From Crossaster papposus (Eukaryota; Echinodermata; Asteroidea; Velatida; Solasteridae): a stretch of 64,000 nucleotides of DNA. Shown here one piece after another: positions 54,050-64,000 of the stretch. Position 1 is the stretch's first letter. The number at the start of each line of letters is the position of its first letter. The notes under the pieces are model-generated. The model was not told where the DNA came from, made no database searches, and saw nothing but the letters and a program-made list of their open reading frames with translations. The translations under genes were made by a program, and so were the position numbers. The stretch spans positions 682,001 through 746,000 of the forward strand of contig JBAIAA010000415.1 of assembly GCA_037893245.1 (NCBI GenBank), written 5' to 3'.

Positions 54050-54780
54050 TAGATGGTAGCCGGGAGGGAAATACGCAAGATTATTTTGATTTATTTCCTA
54101 ACAAGAGACAATTTAAAACAACAATTCTTCGATGACAAAAATCTGGCCTCTCAGACCCGCTAATATTGGCGGGTACATTATAAGTAGTATGATACATGCT
54201 CCCCGCCTCGTAATAACGAGTTACCGCTTATTATTTGGCATTTTACCACACGCTTTTGACGTATCTGAAAAATATAAACAAATGACTTGCGGTCCTCGTT
54301 TTGTTAGATTATGTACCAATTATACATTTAGTTACCATTCATCGGTGATATAACGAGACATCTTGTGGCGTTAGGGGCAGGAGAGGTGATCAATTTCTGA
54401 CCGTGATGATGACAGTCGACCGGTCCGTGCAAGCAGGCATTCCTGGTAGACAGATTGACGGTACGCAGTATGCTAGACCCTTTTCCTTTCATCTCATTCG
54501 AGCCAAATGCCAACCATCCTCGAAGAATTTGTATCTCTGCCCTTTGCAGAAGTGGGTTACCCTCTAAACTAGCTTCGTGAATGACCACACAGGGAATGGT
54601 ATTACGATGTAAATGGTCGAGCAGGGCAGGGGATAGAAAAATACAGGCGAGTTATTTCAAATCAACAAACGATACTTGCAGGACCGCGAGATCGCAGGGT
54701 CTCATGCGTGCCGGAAACATTCTTGCCATTTCCCTTGTATCGTTATACGACGATCATCAGGGCAAAGATTTGCTAAGTTG
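54050..54780. other. Unique sequence with a 86-codon minus-strand frame, unknown
   Basis: No dispersed repeat recognised, unusual for this part of the window. The minus-strand frame 54328-54588 includes GWLAFGSNEMKGKGSSILRT, which I do not recognise. No clear splice sites define it. Confidence 0.2.
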
Positions 54781-54818
54781 GTCTCCAGAGATTATTTATT
54801 TAAAACTAAGCGTCAGAT

Positions 54819-55125
54819 TAAAGGTAGTATACACTATTTGTAATTGCTTGAATTATCAGGAATAGGTGGATCTGTGGGGTTATAATATTGTTTGACTGAC
54901 GTGACCTGTCCGATGTTTTACAATCATGGATGCCGAGAAAAAAGCAAGAAAAATGGCGTTCGTTTGTAACCTTCGGGCGGTTGTTCTTTGCATTTATGTG
55001 GTTTTGTTCGCGATTGCCGTCCGGCAAATTCAAAATTCCGAAACAATTACCGGATATCTAGCGCAATCATTTTGCTGGATGCCTAGAATAATTATTTGCT
55101 TGTACCCTATACCTTTTAACCTAAG
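54819..55125 (-). mobile_element. Family E element
   Basis: AAAGGTAGTATACACTATTTG at 54820, CAATCATGGATGCCGAGAAA in the middle and ATCTAGCGCAATCATTTTGC near 55057, then a CCTATACCTTTT end. Most of the unit is present, about 305 bp. Confidence 0.65.
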
Positions 55126-55320
55126 TTAGGCTCGGCTATACACAATTAATGCATTAAATCATCATGCAACGCATAATGATCACAACCGAATGCTATATAA
55201 ATGTGATGCCGCCAAACGGTTTTTCTTGAACCGTCAGATCCAGAGCCGGAGGATGGCTCATTAACAGGAATATTTGACAAACTTTACGACTGCAAATTGG
55301 TAGAGTTGTTTCAACAGACA

Positions 55321-55806
55321 GTATAGACGATGTGCCCTCTGACGTCACGTGTTTACATCTGTATTCAAATGTGCCCGGCAGTGATGCGCACCCATCGTGT
55401 TTTACATACAATTTCCTTAAAGACTGACGTCGCAGGTCAGGGGCCAATTTCATAAAACATGTAACCACAAATATTTGCTTAGCATGAAAATTCTTCCTTT
55501 GGAAAAAACAAGGTTACAAATATAATATTCATGTGATGTTTATCGTTTGTGACTGATATTCAGCTGGTTTTTGCTCAGCATGAAAAGCGCATGGAGTTTT
55601 GGCTGGTAACCTGTTTTTACTGAGCAAAACTATTTTTGTGCGAAGCACATTTTTGTGCTTACATGTTTTATGAAATTGGGCCCAGATCGCCTTTGAATTA
55701 TGTGACCTCTGATGTCATCTCTTAACCAAATTTATGTAAAACATGATTCGTGCGCATATTAACGGGCACATTTGAATACAGATGTAAACAGAGGCACATC
55801 GTCTAT
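55321..55806. mobile_element. Palindromic element interrupted by a Harbinger-like insertion
   Basis: TATAGACGATGTGCCCTCTG at the left and CAGAGGCACATCGTCTATA at the right are inverted, with AAATGTGCCCG / CGGGCACATTT further in. The family F element at 55441-55682 lies at its centre. An uninterrupted arm of the same family is at 26225-26400. Confidence 0.75.
55441..55682. mobile_element. Family F Harbinger-like element with verified empty site
   Basis: Starts GGGCCAATTTCATAAAACAT, ends ATGTTTTATGAAATTGGGCC. The flanks are CAG at 55438-55440 and 55683-55685. The related sequence at 26253-26266 reads GCAGGTCAGATCGC with a single CAG, which is the expected pre-insertion site. Confidence 0.82.
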
Positions 55807-56102
55807 ACAAGGTGTTCCAAAAACAGCAACCCTTTTTGCTGAGAAACATATATTTATTTACTTCTTTCAGGAATAACCTGTAACCCCAAGTTTTAGGCCT
55901 TTGTTATAATCATTTGTTGGCTATCTCCTGATCAAATTTAAGCCAAATCGGCAATAAATTGGCTGCAAAATCACCGATTGAATTGCGCAACTTAAAAAAA
56001 ACCACACACAATTTGTGTCAATATTTAACATTCCTGTCTGCTCGATGTTTTTTACAACAAGGATTTCAAATAATCATTGTAACTTTTGTCCACACTGGCC
56101 TG

Positions 56103-56353
56103 GGCCCAATTTCTTGGCTCTGCTAACCACAGAATTCCGCGCTTACGGTCACCATTTTCCGCTAACCGCGCTAGCAGAAACATTATTTGCTTACCATGTA
56201 AGCACAGAATGCTTAGTATTACGGGATGTACGCATGCTCAGAGACCAACATTCCTCGCTAACGCGTGAAATACGTTTACCTTAAGCACCGAATTTTCTGC
56301 TATAGTAAGCAGGGATTTTTCGCTAACGGTAAGCAGAGCCAAGAAATTGGGCC
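56103..56353. mobile_element. Family G Harbinger-like element, CTG target duplication
   Basis: GGCCCAATTTCTTGGCTCTG and its exact inverse CAGAGCCAAGAAATTGGGCC bound 251 bp; CTG flanks at 56100-56102 and 56354-56356. Interior CTTACGGTCACCATTTTCCG and GCGTGAAATACGTTTACC are shared with 61322-61521. Confidence 0.78.
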
Positions 56354-56359
56354 CTGTTC

Positions 56360-58075
56360 GTTTATTTGTAGAATTTACCTTTATTACAATTTAAGTATTA
56401 ATAGTTCTTTTATTGAATTTCACACAAAAAAGAAAAATAATCATCCTAATGAGGCAAATGATAGAAACTTTGCAAATATTGGGTTTTTAAGTTGCGCAAT
56501 TGATTCTGTGATTTCGCAACCAATTTCTTGCCGAGTTTGCTCAAATTTAACCCGGCGATAGCCAAGACATAATTTAACGTTGGCTGCCTTGCAGAAGGGC
56601 ATAATGGGCGTTCTGGGACGAGAAAATCGCTTTCATGAAAATTGCATTAAACGGCTCCAATGCCCCCCCCCCCCCACACGTATTATGAATCCGATGTTCT
56701 CTCACACGTATCATAAATCGTACAAACTTTAACTTTGTCACAAGTCTAAATCCCAATTTTGTGAACAATTTGTGTTAAATTCCGCATAATGCTCTATGCC
56801 GGGCACACAATTATTTACAACATGGTCCACAGCTCAGGGAGATAGACTATTCCCTGGTACGGCCCTCAACAAACAAGTGTTGCGTTTTAGAGGAACACCC
56901 TGTAGTACAGCGGGAAAAAAACAGCTGACCCAACTCACACGCACATAATTCATCAACATTATTTTACCATCGGGAATTTTAATTAACCTTTTTCGGATGA
57001 ATCGCAAGCCCAAATGGCGACAATACCAATACCATTAGATTTGATAGCGTACAGGATACGTATGCGGTTCAAAACAATCGCCTTTTAAATCACCATTTTA
57101 CATTGTTGTCTCATCTGTCTCATTAAAATGTTGAAATATATTTTGTAAGACTGATGAAATCTTTGCGCAAAATGGTGGTTTAAGGCGACTTTTCCCGAGC
57201 CGCATACGTATCCCGTACGCGTATCTAATCTAATGGTCCCTATGTATACCAATACGTACATAACATTATTACTAAACATCACTTGTATTTTCAAAATTAA
57301 CATTATTGTCAACACTTACTACCCGCATATTTCTTGCACTGGTAATGGAAGTGGTTGTTCATTTGTTTTAATGTCGTGATTAATACAAAATCATTGTAAA
57401 TATTGATGGTGTTGTTGAAAATAGATTTTGTACCAATTTGAACTTGCTGGAAATATTATAGCTCGATACAACTCCAAAACACTAAACCGCATTTGTTTAT
57501 CCTTGTGGAGGCATGGCATTGTTCTGTCCTTTGTCCCTGTACTTAAGCATCCCCCCATAGACTCTGTGTACACAATTCCTTGTGAAGACATTCCAGCCCA
57601 TACAATTTACTTGTGCAGACATTTTCATTCTTTTGTCCTCTTTTGTTTATGGGTCGCCACATGGTACTGAATTTATAAACGCAAGAATATTCGAATTACA
57701 AATCATTAAGAATAAAAAAGACGTTTAGGCAATTAGAGTCCAATAAAATGTATACGGACACCGACCTGCCAGATCAAATGTATTAGGGACACAGTGAAAA
57801 TAATAAATACATGTACATGTATATCTCACTTCAGCTAACTCGTACGTATACGACTTATGCATGAAGTATTACTCATTCGGTAACTGTGCACAATTAATTG
57901 TTTTCCGCCATCTTTGTATAACTACTGCCGACCGTTTATTAGAAGGTGGTTAAAATGAGATGACTTAGACTTAGAATTCATAAGTCGTACGTACGAGAAA
58001 TAAGTCATACGTATAAGTTGCACTTTATAAGCCGTGCGTATACGAGATATAAGTCGTACGAACAAGTTACAATCT
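56360..58075. other. Gene-free stretch, no confident repeat
   Basis: Includes a 14-base C run near 56661 and a GTACGTATACGA-type alternating stretch at 57840-58060. Short frames on both strands show no motif. Confidence 0.4.
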
Positions 58076-58076
58076 T

Positions 58077-58380
58077 TTGCAGATATTTTGCGGATATCGA
58101 AAATATTTACTACCGAATTATTAAGAAATATCTTTCTTATTTGAAAGTAAATAATGAATCTAGGCATCCAGCAACATGATGCGCTAATTATCTTGTAAAT
58201 ATTCCGAAAATGAAATTGTATAACAAATAAATTCGCAATCGCCGGACAGCGATCGAAAACCCCCAAAAATAACATAAGAATAACTGTGCGACGCCGGTTG
58301 AAAACAAATGCTATTTTTCGTGTTTTTCTAGGCACCCATGATTGTAAAACTTCTCGGACTGTTCAATTAAACGATAGTTA
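58077..58380 (-). mobile_element. Family E element
   Basis: CAGATATTTTGCGGATATCG, TTACTACCGAATTATTAAGA, GACGCCGGTTGAAAACAAAT and ATGATTGTAAAACTTCTCGG follow the order of the reference copy at 28083. The right terminus is cut off by the hairpin at 58384. Confidence 0.65.
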
Positions 58381-58383
58381 CTT

Positions 58384-58550
58384 AGGTAATAACCGTGCGA
58401 GGACCCGGTTATTACTGCGTGATAATGACCGGGTTGGGGGATGACCGCTGGTAATGGATCGAGCCGAAGGCGAGGTCCATTACCAGCGGTCATCCCCCAA
58501 CCCGGTCATTATCACGCAGTAATAACCGGGTCCCCGCACTGTTATTACCT
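58384..58550. repeat. Near-perfect inverted repeat with ~75-bp arms and 17-base loop
   Basis: Arms 58384-58458 and 58476-58550, starting AGGTAATAACCGTGCG and ending CGCACTGTTATTACCT, differ at only a few positions. The loop is TCGAGCCGAAGGCGAGG. GC-rich and able to form a very stable hairpin. Confidence 0.93.
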
Positions 58551-58794
58551 TTAATAAATACCTTTTTAACGAGAAAAACGGTGAAAATGCTCCACATTTC
58601 GTGACGTTTCTTTCGGCGATATTTCCAGTGTTTTGTTTTCATGTTCAGGGGCCATATTTTAGCGTATGCATGGTACCCTGTCTCTTCAATATGTGTTGTT
58701 ATTATTACCCATATTTTGAGACCAGACTAGCTGACCACTGATGCCCACCGTCAGCCTCGACTCCATGGGCGCGTGCGCGTTCCTTCACTAACAA

Positions 58795-61012
58795 TATTTA
58801 CATCATTATCGGTCTTTTCTTGATTTTTATAAAATAATTGGAAAACAAGACGTTTGAGTTCACCTATAGATATTGATTGGTGTGTCCTTCATCCACACTC
58901 CCGCGGTATAATATAAATTTAGCAATTTAAACATACTTTACAACGTGACAACGCAAACATAAATGATCGGTTGGTTTCCCAACCGTATATGGATAAACGA
59001 GACCCACGTCAACGACTCTGGATAATTAGCGGAACTGATAATTAATGTAAGCTTGTTGTTGTCAGTGTAGTATATGTTTCAAACTCTGAGTGTTTAATTT
59101 ATATATTACGTGGATTATTGGAGTAGGCATTATTATAGGTTGTTTTTTTAATGATATTCCAGTTCATAATCATTATCTTGATTTCAAATTTTCTTTTCGA
59201 TCTTTAGTCTGTTACTTTTGTCTATTGGCCTGTGTTCTGAGGCATATAAATCAAGCCAAGGTTTCTTGGTTTTTTTACACGTGATTGTGTGGTGTTGTTA
59301 ATTTTTCTGTATAGATATTATTTATTTGGACTATTCCAAATTAACATTTTTTTCTATTTATTATATTTCTTTACCCAGGGTGTGCCCAAACCGTTGAAAA
59401 AATGGTTTCCGTTGGGGCCCTGCATACATTCATTAAATATAATAATTACTTACAATACTATAGGTTTTCCCGGCTATTTAAAAAAAAAATCTTCAAATTC
59501 ACCAACTCTCACATTCAATTTCGTTCAAGAACAAATTTCACACGCTTTTACCAAACCAATTTAGTAATTTACCATTTGAATGTTGGTCACTCTATTTAAA
59601 CATCGTCTCTGGAATTATGTCATTACAGATCGAATTCGTCTAACCTGTTTCCGAGAGGCAGTATTCGGAGATCGATTTCGTCTGATGCAGATCAATTTCA
59701 AACTTATGATAAATACATTAGTCTGATGTGTGCTGGACTCAATCACACACCAGACTAATTTACTTAGCATAAGTTTAAAATTATTTCGATCTCTGAATGC
59801 TGCCTTTTGGTAACAGCTTAGACAAATTTGATATGTAATGACGAATATTCCCCCAGGAGTGACCAACATTTGAAATTAAATGGTAAATTACTAAATTGGT
59901 TTGGTAAAAGCGTGTGAAATGTTAAAATAGCCTGAAAAACCTATACATAGAAAAACAACATTTACACAAAAACAAATTGTAGAAAACAAATGTAGAAAAC
60001 ATGTACAGGCGTCGTTATTACATAAAGCCAAATAGTGTTTTATAGGTTTTCCTTTATATAGGCAAATAAGAATCAGAAAACGCATTCAGTGCACATGAAC
60101 GAATTTGAATGTACACGTGTTGAACTGTACACGTGTTGACGTGTTGAACAGAAAATTGAACTCCGTTTGGTGTTCGAATGCTGGTGTATACGTGCGATTT
60201 TAAACTACTTTAAATGGTGCCTGTCTGCATGTGTTAAATTGAACAATTGTTTTATTGAAATTGGCCGGGAAAACCTACAGTATAAGCTTAGCAAAAAAGC
60301 GCGAACCATAATGTGCCTGCTCAGACTTCCAATAGTGTCTTAGCGCTGCTGAGAAAAAGTCAAACGTATTGTATTGGGGACTGCAAAACTCAAGAAAAAC
60401 GGCGTTCGTTTTGTTAATACAAAATTTAAATTTTCGGAACAATTACATAATATCTAGGGCAATCACTTTGATAGATGCCTAGAATCGTTCTTTACTTTCA
60501 AATAAGTAAGATATTTCTTAATAATTCGGTAGTATAATAAATTTACTTTTATAGCTTTATTGAGTATACTGATAGAAATAAAGATAGAAAGAACAATTTG
60601 AAATCAAGATAATGATTATGGACTGGAATATCATTTAAAAAACTTACAATAAAAGAAATATAATAATAGTATTATTATTTGTATTAATACCTAGCCCAAT
60701 AATCCACGTGATATATAAATTAAACACTCAGAGTTTGAAACATATATTACACTGAAGAAAACAAGCTTCCATTAATTATCAGTTCCGCTAATTATCCAGA
60801 GTCATTGGTATGGGTCTCGTTTATCCATACGGCCGATCATTTATGTTTGCGTTATCACGTTGTAAAGTACGTTTAAATTGCTACATTTATAATATACCGC
60901 GGGAGTGTGGATGAAGGACACATCAATCAATATTTATAGGTGAACTCTAACGTCTTGTTTTCCAATTATTAAAAAACACCAAAAACGATAATGATGTAAA
61001 TATTTTTAACAC
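58795..61012. mobile_element. Large imperfect palindrome (~2.2 kb), probable foldback transposon
   Basis: The outer arms (58795-59205 and 60575-61012) pair over ~400 bp, for example AATATTTACATCATTATCG with CGATAATGATGTAAATATT. The inner arms (about 59455-59600 and 59855-59950) and the centre (59610-59850) pair as well. The axis is near 59735. No transposase frame is visible. A family E-like piece lies at 60395-60545. Confidence 0.75.
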
Positions 61013-61321
61013 GTGGTAGTTATCAGGTTGGCCGGTGTATACAAGGGAATACCAATGTGCTTGGTTGATTTTAAACAAGTACTTGGGGGGCCTGGACGCT
61101 GATATTCAGCTCGGGTAGTTATCTCAAATACATTTCAGTCAAAAATAATTCCGCCGTTTTTGTTTCTAAAAATTTTACCTCTAGCTGTTTGTTATGGTAT
61201 GTGCTTCGCGCGGTTCTGCGCGTTGCGCTGAGTACGCGCGGCGCAGGTGGTAATAGACCATAGTATGCGCATTCCGTGTGGGGTTATAAGTTTTATCCAA
61301 TAACAGGCTAAAAAGGACCTG

Positions 61322-61521
61322 GGCCCAATTTCAAGGCTCTGCTGACCACATTTACGGTCACCATTTTGTGAAAACCGCGTGGCAGAAAAAGTATGTGCTA
61401 ACCATTTAAGCACAGAATCCTTATTTCTAACGCGTGAAATACGCTTACCGTAAGAACGGAGTTTTCTGTCACAATAAGCAGATATTTTTCGCTGAAGGTA
61501 AGCAGAGCCAAAAATTGGGCC
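61322..61521. mobile_element. Family G Harbinger-like element, copy 2
   Basis: GGCCCAATTTCAAGGCTCTG and CAGAGCCAAAAATTGGGCC ends; 200 bp. Flanks CTG and CAG, which agree with a CWG target if one flank mutated. Confidence 0.7.
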
Positions 61522-61529
61522 CAGAATTC

Positions 61530-62580
61530 ACAGAAGTACAATGTCATGTGACAATATGGTATTTAAAGCCAGTTGGTGTTGTTATCAACTGTAATAAAAT
61601 CCACCGCACGTGACGTGCCCTCGACCAATAGGAATTTGTAAACTGTGTTTATATGAACAGAAGTTCCAAAGTACAACAAAATCAATCGCCCTGTCATATT
61701 CGATTTGTGTGCGTGTTTTATTTTCAAGGTTTAATTTAAGCAAGTCCCGTGGCGGGTCGTCAATCAAATAGCGCCTTTTACGAAAGCCGTGGAATTGGCA
61801 CGGAAACGCACCCAAGCAGAAAGGTTCGTCCAAGATATGAAATTACACACGTGGCTATTATTGATACTGCGCAGAGCGCGCGTAACAACAATGCATGGCC
61901 TCTCTAGCTCTAGCCCTACGGCCACTACAAGATAAGCGCACGAGGTTGCCTTTTAACGTAATTATAAAGCCGTTCGTAGTGCATAGCTTGGAGGCCACCT
62001 AGTTTCTCGGGGTAGAGTAATCGATGCCTACCCTTACAAGTGCTGCTGCTTCCTGTTATCTATCTGATTATACCCCCCCCCCCCCTCCCCTGTGTTCAAT
62101 CGTTTTGGTGGAAAGTGTTGAATCACCCTGGGGATATTGACTGTGGTCCGTGGACCCTGGTGGAAACGTCTCATTTCTTTTGTTAACTGCTTCTCACTCT
62201 GCTAGATAGGGACGTCATGTGCTGACACTGTATGTACATGTACATTGTATGTACATTGTGGTCAAAGCATTCAAACCTTAACTCCCAACTCTCTAAATGT
62301 AAAACCGCTATATGGCTCTATTAAAAAGAGTGATGTTCGTTCAATCTTTTAGAGTGTTTTTCACTCTAGCTTATAGTAAAAAAACTAAAACACCACTCAA
62401 AAAGGGTGAAAAGTGCTCCATGCCTTTTATAAAGAGTGTTTTTCAACATTTTACATTTATAGAGTATAGGGTGTGTGAGCAGTTGAGGATTTAGGATCGT
62501 TGTTCGCATACAACAATGTACATGTGTGTAGCTTTGAATGCAAGGCTGCGCTGGATACAACGTGCGATCATCGCCACGCA
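61530..62580. other. Gene-free stretch, unique, with possible promoter-like motifs
   Basis: CACGTGACGTGCCC and GACCAATAGG near 61608-61632 combine E-box-, CRE- and CCAAT-like words. No start codon or exon is evident nearby. A C run interrupted by T lies at 62072-62089. Confidence 0.3.
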
Positions 62581-62582
62581 GG

Positions 62583-63885
62583 CAGCGTATATTTTTTTTA
62601 CACCGCAGCGAAGGGTTCACTCTTCATTACGGCCTTGTAACAAGACTACGAATACGTTCAGTAGGCTGGCACTAGTTGCAGCGCTGAGGGCGCAAGACGC
62701 GGTTTTCTATATTATCATATTACACATACGTCTGTATTATTTATTATTTATTTGGCCATGAAACCACAACAAATATAAAGACAGTGTACAGAAAAAACAA
62801 ATGAAAATGCCCCTGACCCCTCCTTTTTGAAAATTCTGAATGGATCCGTCCTGATGAACACAGCTTGTGAATTATACTTCATAAACAATAGTTTAATTTC
62901 ATTTCGTTTATTTATCAGGGCATACACGGTGGCTACAAACATTAATTTTTCAAACCAATATTCATCGTGCTCGACTCAGTTCAGCCATGGGCGTAGTTCA
63001 GCCACGGAGCAAGGAAAACGAATTTAGCTATGGAGCTATAATTCAGCTAGCTTTACGTTAATTGTACAATGTACATGTGGATGTACACATTAATACACGG
63101 TCGTATATTTTCGCGCGCGCTGTGTATACACTGTACTTCGTATTCGTGAGTCTCCTTTCAAGAGTGGAATTGCCAGTGTTACGACAAGAAACCCTTCGCT
63201 GTGGTGTAAAACAAATACGCCGCCAGGCATAGCCCACACTGTATTGTTTTTACACCACAGCGAAGGGTTTCTTGTCGTTACAAGACTCACAAATACGAAG
63301 TACAGTGTACACAGCGCGCGCGAAAATATACCATCGTGTGTGCGTGCATGTGTGTACGTACATGTACATGTAACCCCATCCGCACCCCTAGTCCCCCAAA
63401 CCCTTTCCTTGCCAATGATGTTTTTTTTTAATTTTTATAATCATTACAGTATCCCTTCAAAACTTGTTCCTTCCTCACTCAACTTGTTTCAATTGTTTAT
63501 TTTTCCGTAGTGTAATTACTTTCTTTTACCTTATTGCCCTGTTCAGTATGTTTTTTGTTTTTTTTATTTTTGTTTGTATACTGTCTTTGTATTAGTTGTA
63601 GTTTCATGGCCGAATAATAATAATAATAATAATTTATTCATTTATATTGCGCCCATTACATACAATGTACACACTCAGGCGCATAACACTATATAATTGC
63701 TAAAGCATTAGTAATTAAAAATGTTCACAAAATATTCAGTGAATAGCTTAAAAATATGCTCGAATAAATAATAAATACTAAAAATGTACGTGTAATAATT
63801 ATGATAATATCGCGCGTATTGCGCTGCAACTAGTGCCATCCTACTAAACGTATTCGTAGTCTTGTTACAAGGCCGTAATTTAAGC
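62583..63885. repeat. ~60-bp inverted repeats 1.2 kb apart enclosing a nested palindrome
   Basis: TACGGCCTTGTAACAAGACTACGAATACG (from 62628) reappears inverted at about 63845-63877 with CAACTAGTGCCA. Words from this repeat (ACACC(G/A)CAGCGAAGGGTT) also occur inside the palindrome at 63104-63330. Confidence 0.75.
63104..63330. repeat. Nested palindrome, 227 bp
   Basis: TATATTTTCGCGCGCGCTGT and ACAGCGCGCGCGAAAATATA at the ends. Inside, ACGACAAGAAACCCTTCGCT pairs with AGCGAAGGGTTTCTTGTCGT. Interrupted by unpaired stretches. Confidence 0.85.
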
Positions 63886-63892
63886 CCCTTTC

Positions 63893-64000
63893 ACACTAGA
63901 CGATTTCCCCGGCAATTCCCCGGGGAATTGCCGGGGAATTTCGGTCGGTCTGTTCACACTGCCAAAGAAATCCCCGGGAAACTGCTTTTCCCCGGGAAAT
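63893..64000 (+). mobile_element. Left end of a CCCCTTTCACACTA element, cut by window edge
   Basis: GCCCCTTTCACACTAGACGA followed by stacked CCCCGGGGAA palindromes. The CCTTTCACAC start is common for hAT-like or other foldback DNA elements; assignment is tentative as the right end lies outside. Confidence 0.5.

Noticed and set aside
61585-61833. 82-residue minus-strand ORF as an exon
   Set aside because: No conserved motif, no convincing splice sites or start context; kept only as a gene-free region with promoter-like words.

Overview
The window is animal nuclear DNA: about 39.8 kb of one large, intron-rich gene followed by about 21 kb of gene-poor, repeat-packed sequence. Coding parts are short (43-413 bp), bounded by GT-AG splice sites and separated by AT-rich introns full of short foldback (inverted-repeat) elements. 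The protein resembles vertebrate TIMELESS more than insect circadian TIM. That similarity, together with the style of the dispersed elements, suggests an invertebrate deuterostome, perhaps an echinoderm. The species assignment is inference only.

2635-42426 (+): TIMELESS (Timeout/TIM-1 type), the replication-fork protection protein that partners TIPIN. I assembled 27 consecutive coding exons. Every junction keeps phase and the total is 3705 bp, or 1234 codons plus a stop. The window enters the gene after its first exons: roughly the first 150 residues known from the human protein are not found in 1-2634. Visible parts in order are the alpha-solenoid TIMELESS core (exons 1-9), a basic NLS-like stretch (exon 10), the rest of the core with a conserved [15 protein letters not shown] block (exons 10-15), the two helical Myb-like DNA-binding segments (exons 16-20), acidic linkers (exons 20-22), the PARP1-binding domain (exons 23-25) and a basic then Ser/Asp-rich tail (exons 25-27). 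A poly(A) signal lies 65 bases past the stop.

Introns: these hold most of the oddities. They include a 1.2-kb, nearly perfect 12-bp minisatellite (intron 18), partial tandem copies of exon 22 carrying its splice donor (intron 22), a 29-bp minisatellite (intron 21), an array of AGGTCA-like direct repeats starting at the exon 3 donor (intron 3), two defective piggyBac-like elements (introns 3 and 8), a CTAC-rich tract (intron 19), and many copies of at least six inverted-repeat families, several nested in one another.

42427-64000: no complete gene was found. One candidate first coding exon with a signal peptide is at 47327-47385 (+). The rest is dispersed and nested palindromes: Harbinger-like elements with CWG target duplications, a 2.2-kb imperfect palindrome at 58.8-61.0 kb, a 44-bp perfect inverted repeat around telomere-like repeats at 49.0 kb, tRNA-derived SINE fragments, and very long G or C homopolymers.

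No rRNA, functional tRNA, CRISPR array or virus-like gene was seen. The likeliest new material is the set of foldback transposon families and the repeat architecture inside TIMELESS, not a new enzymatic pathway.
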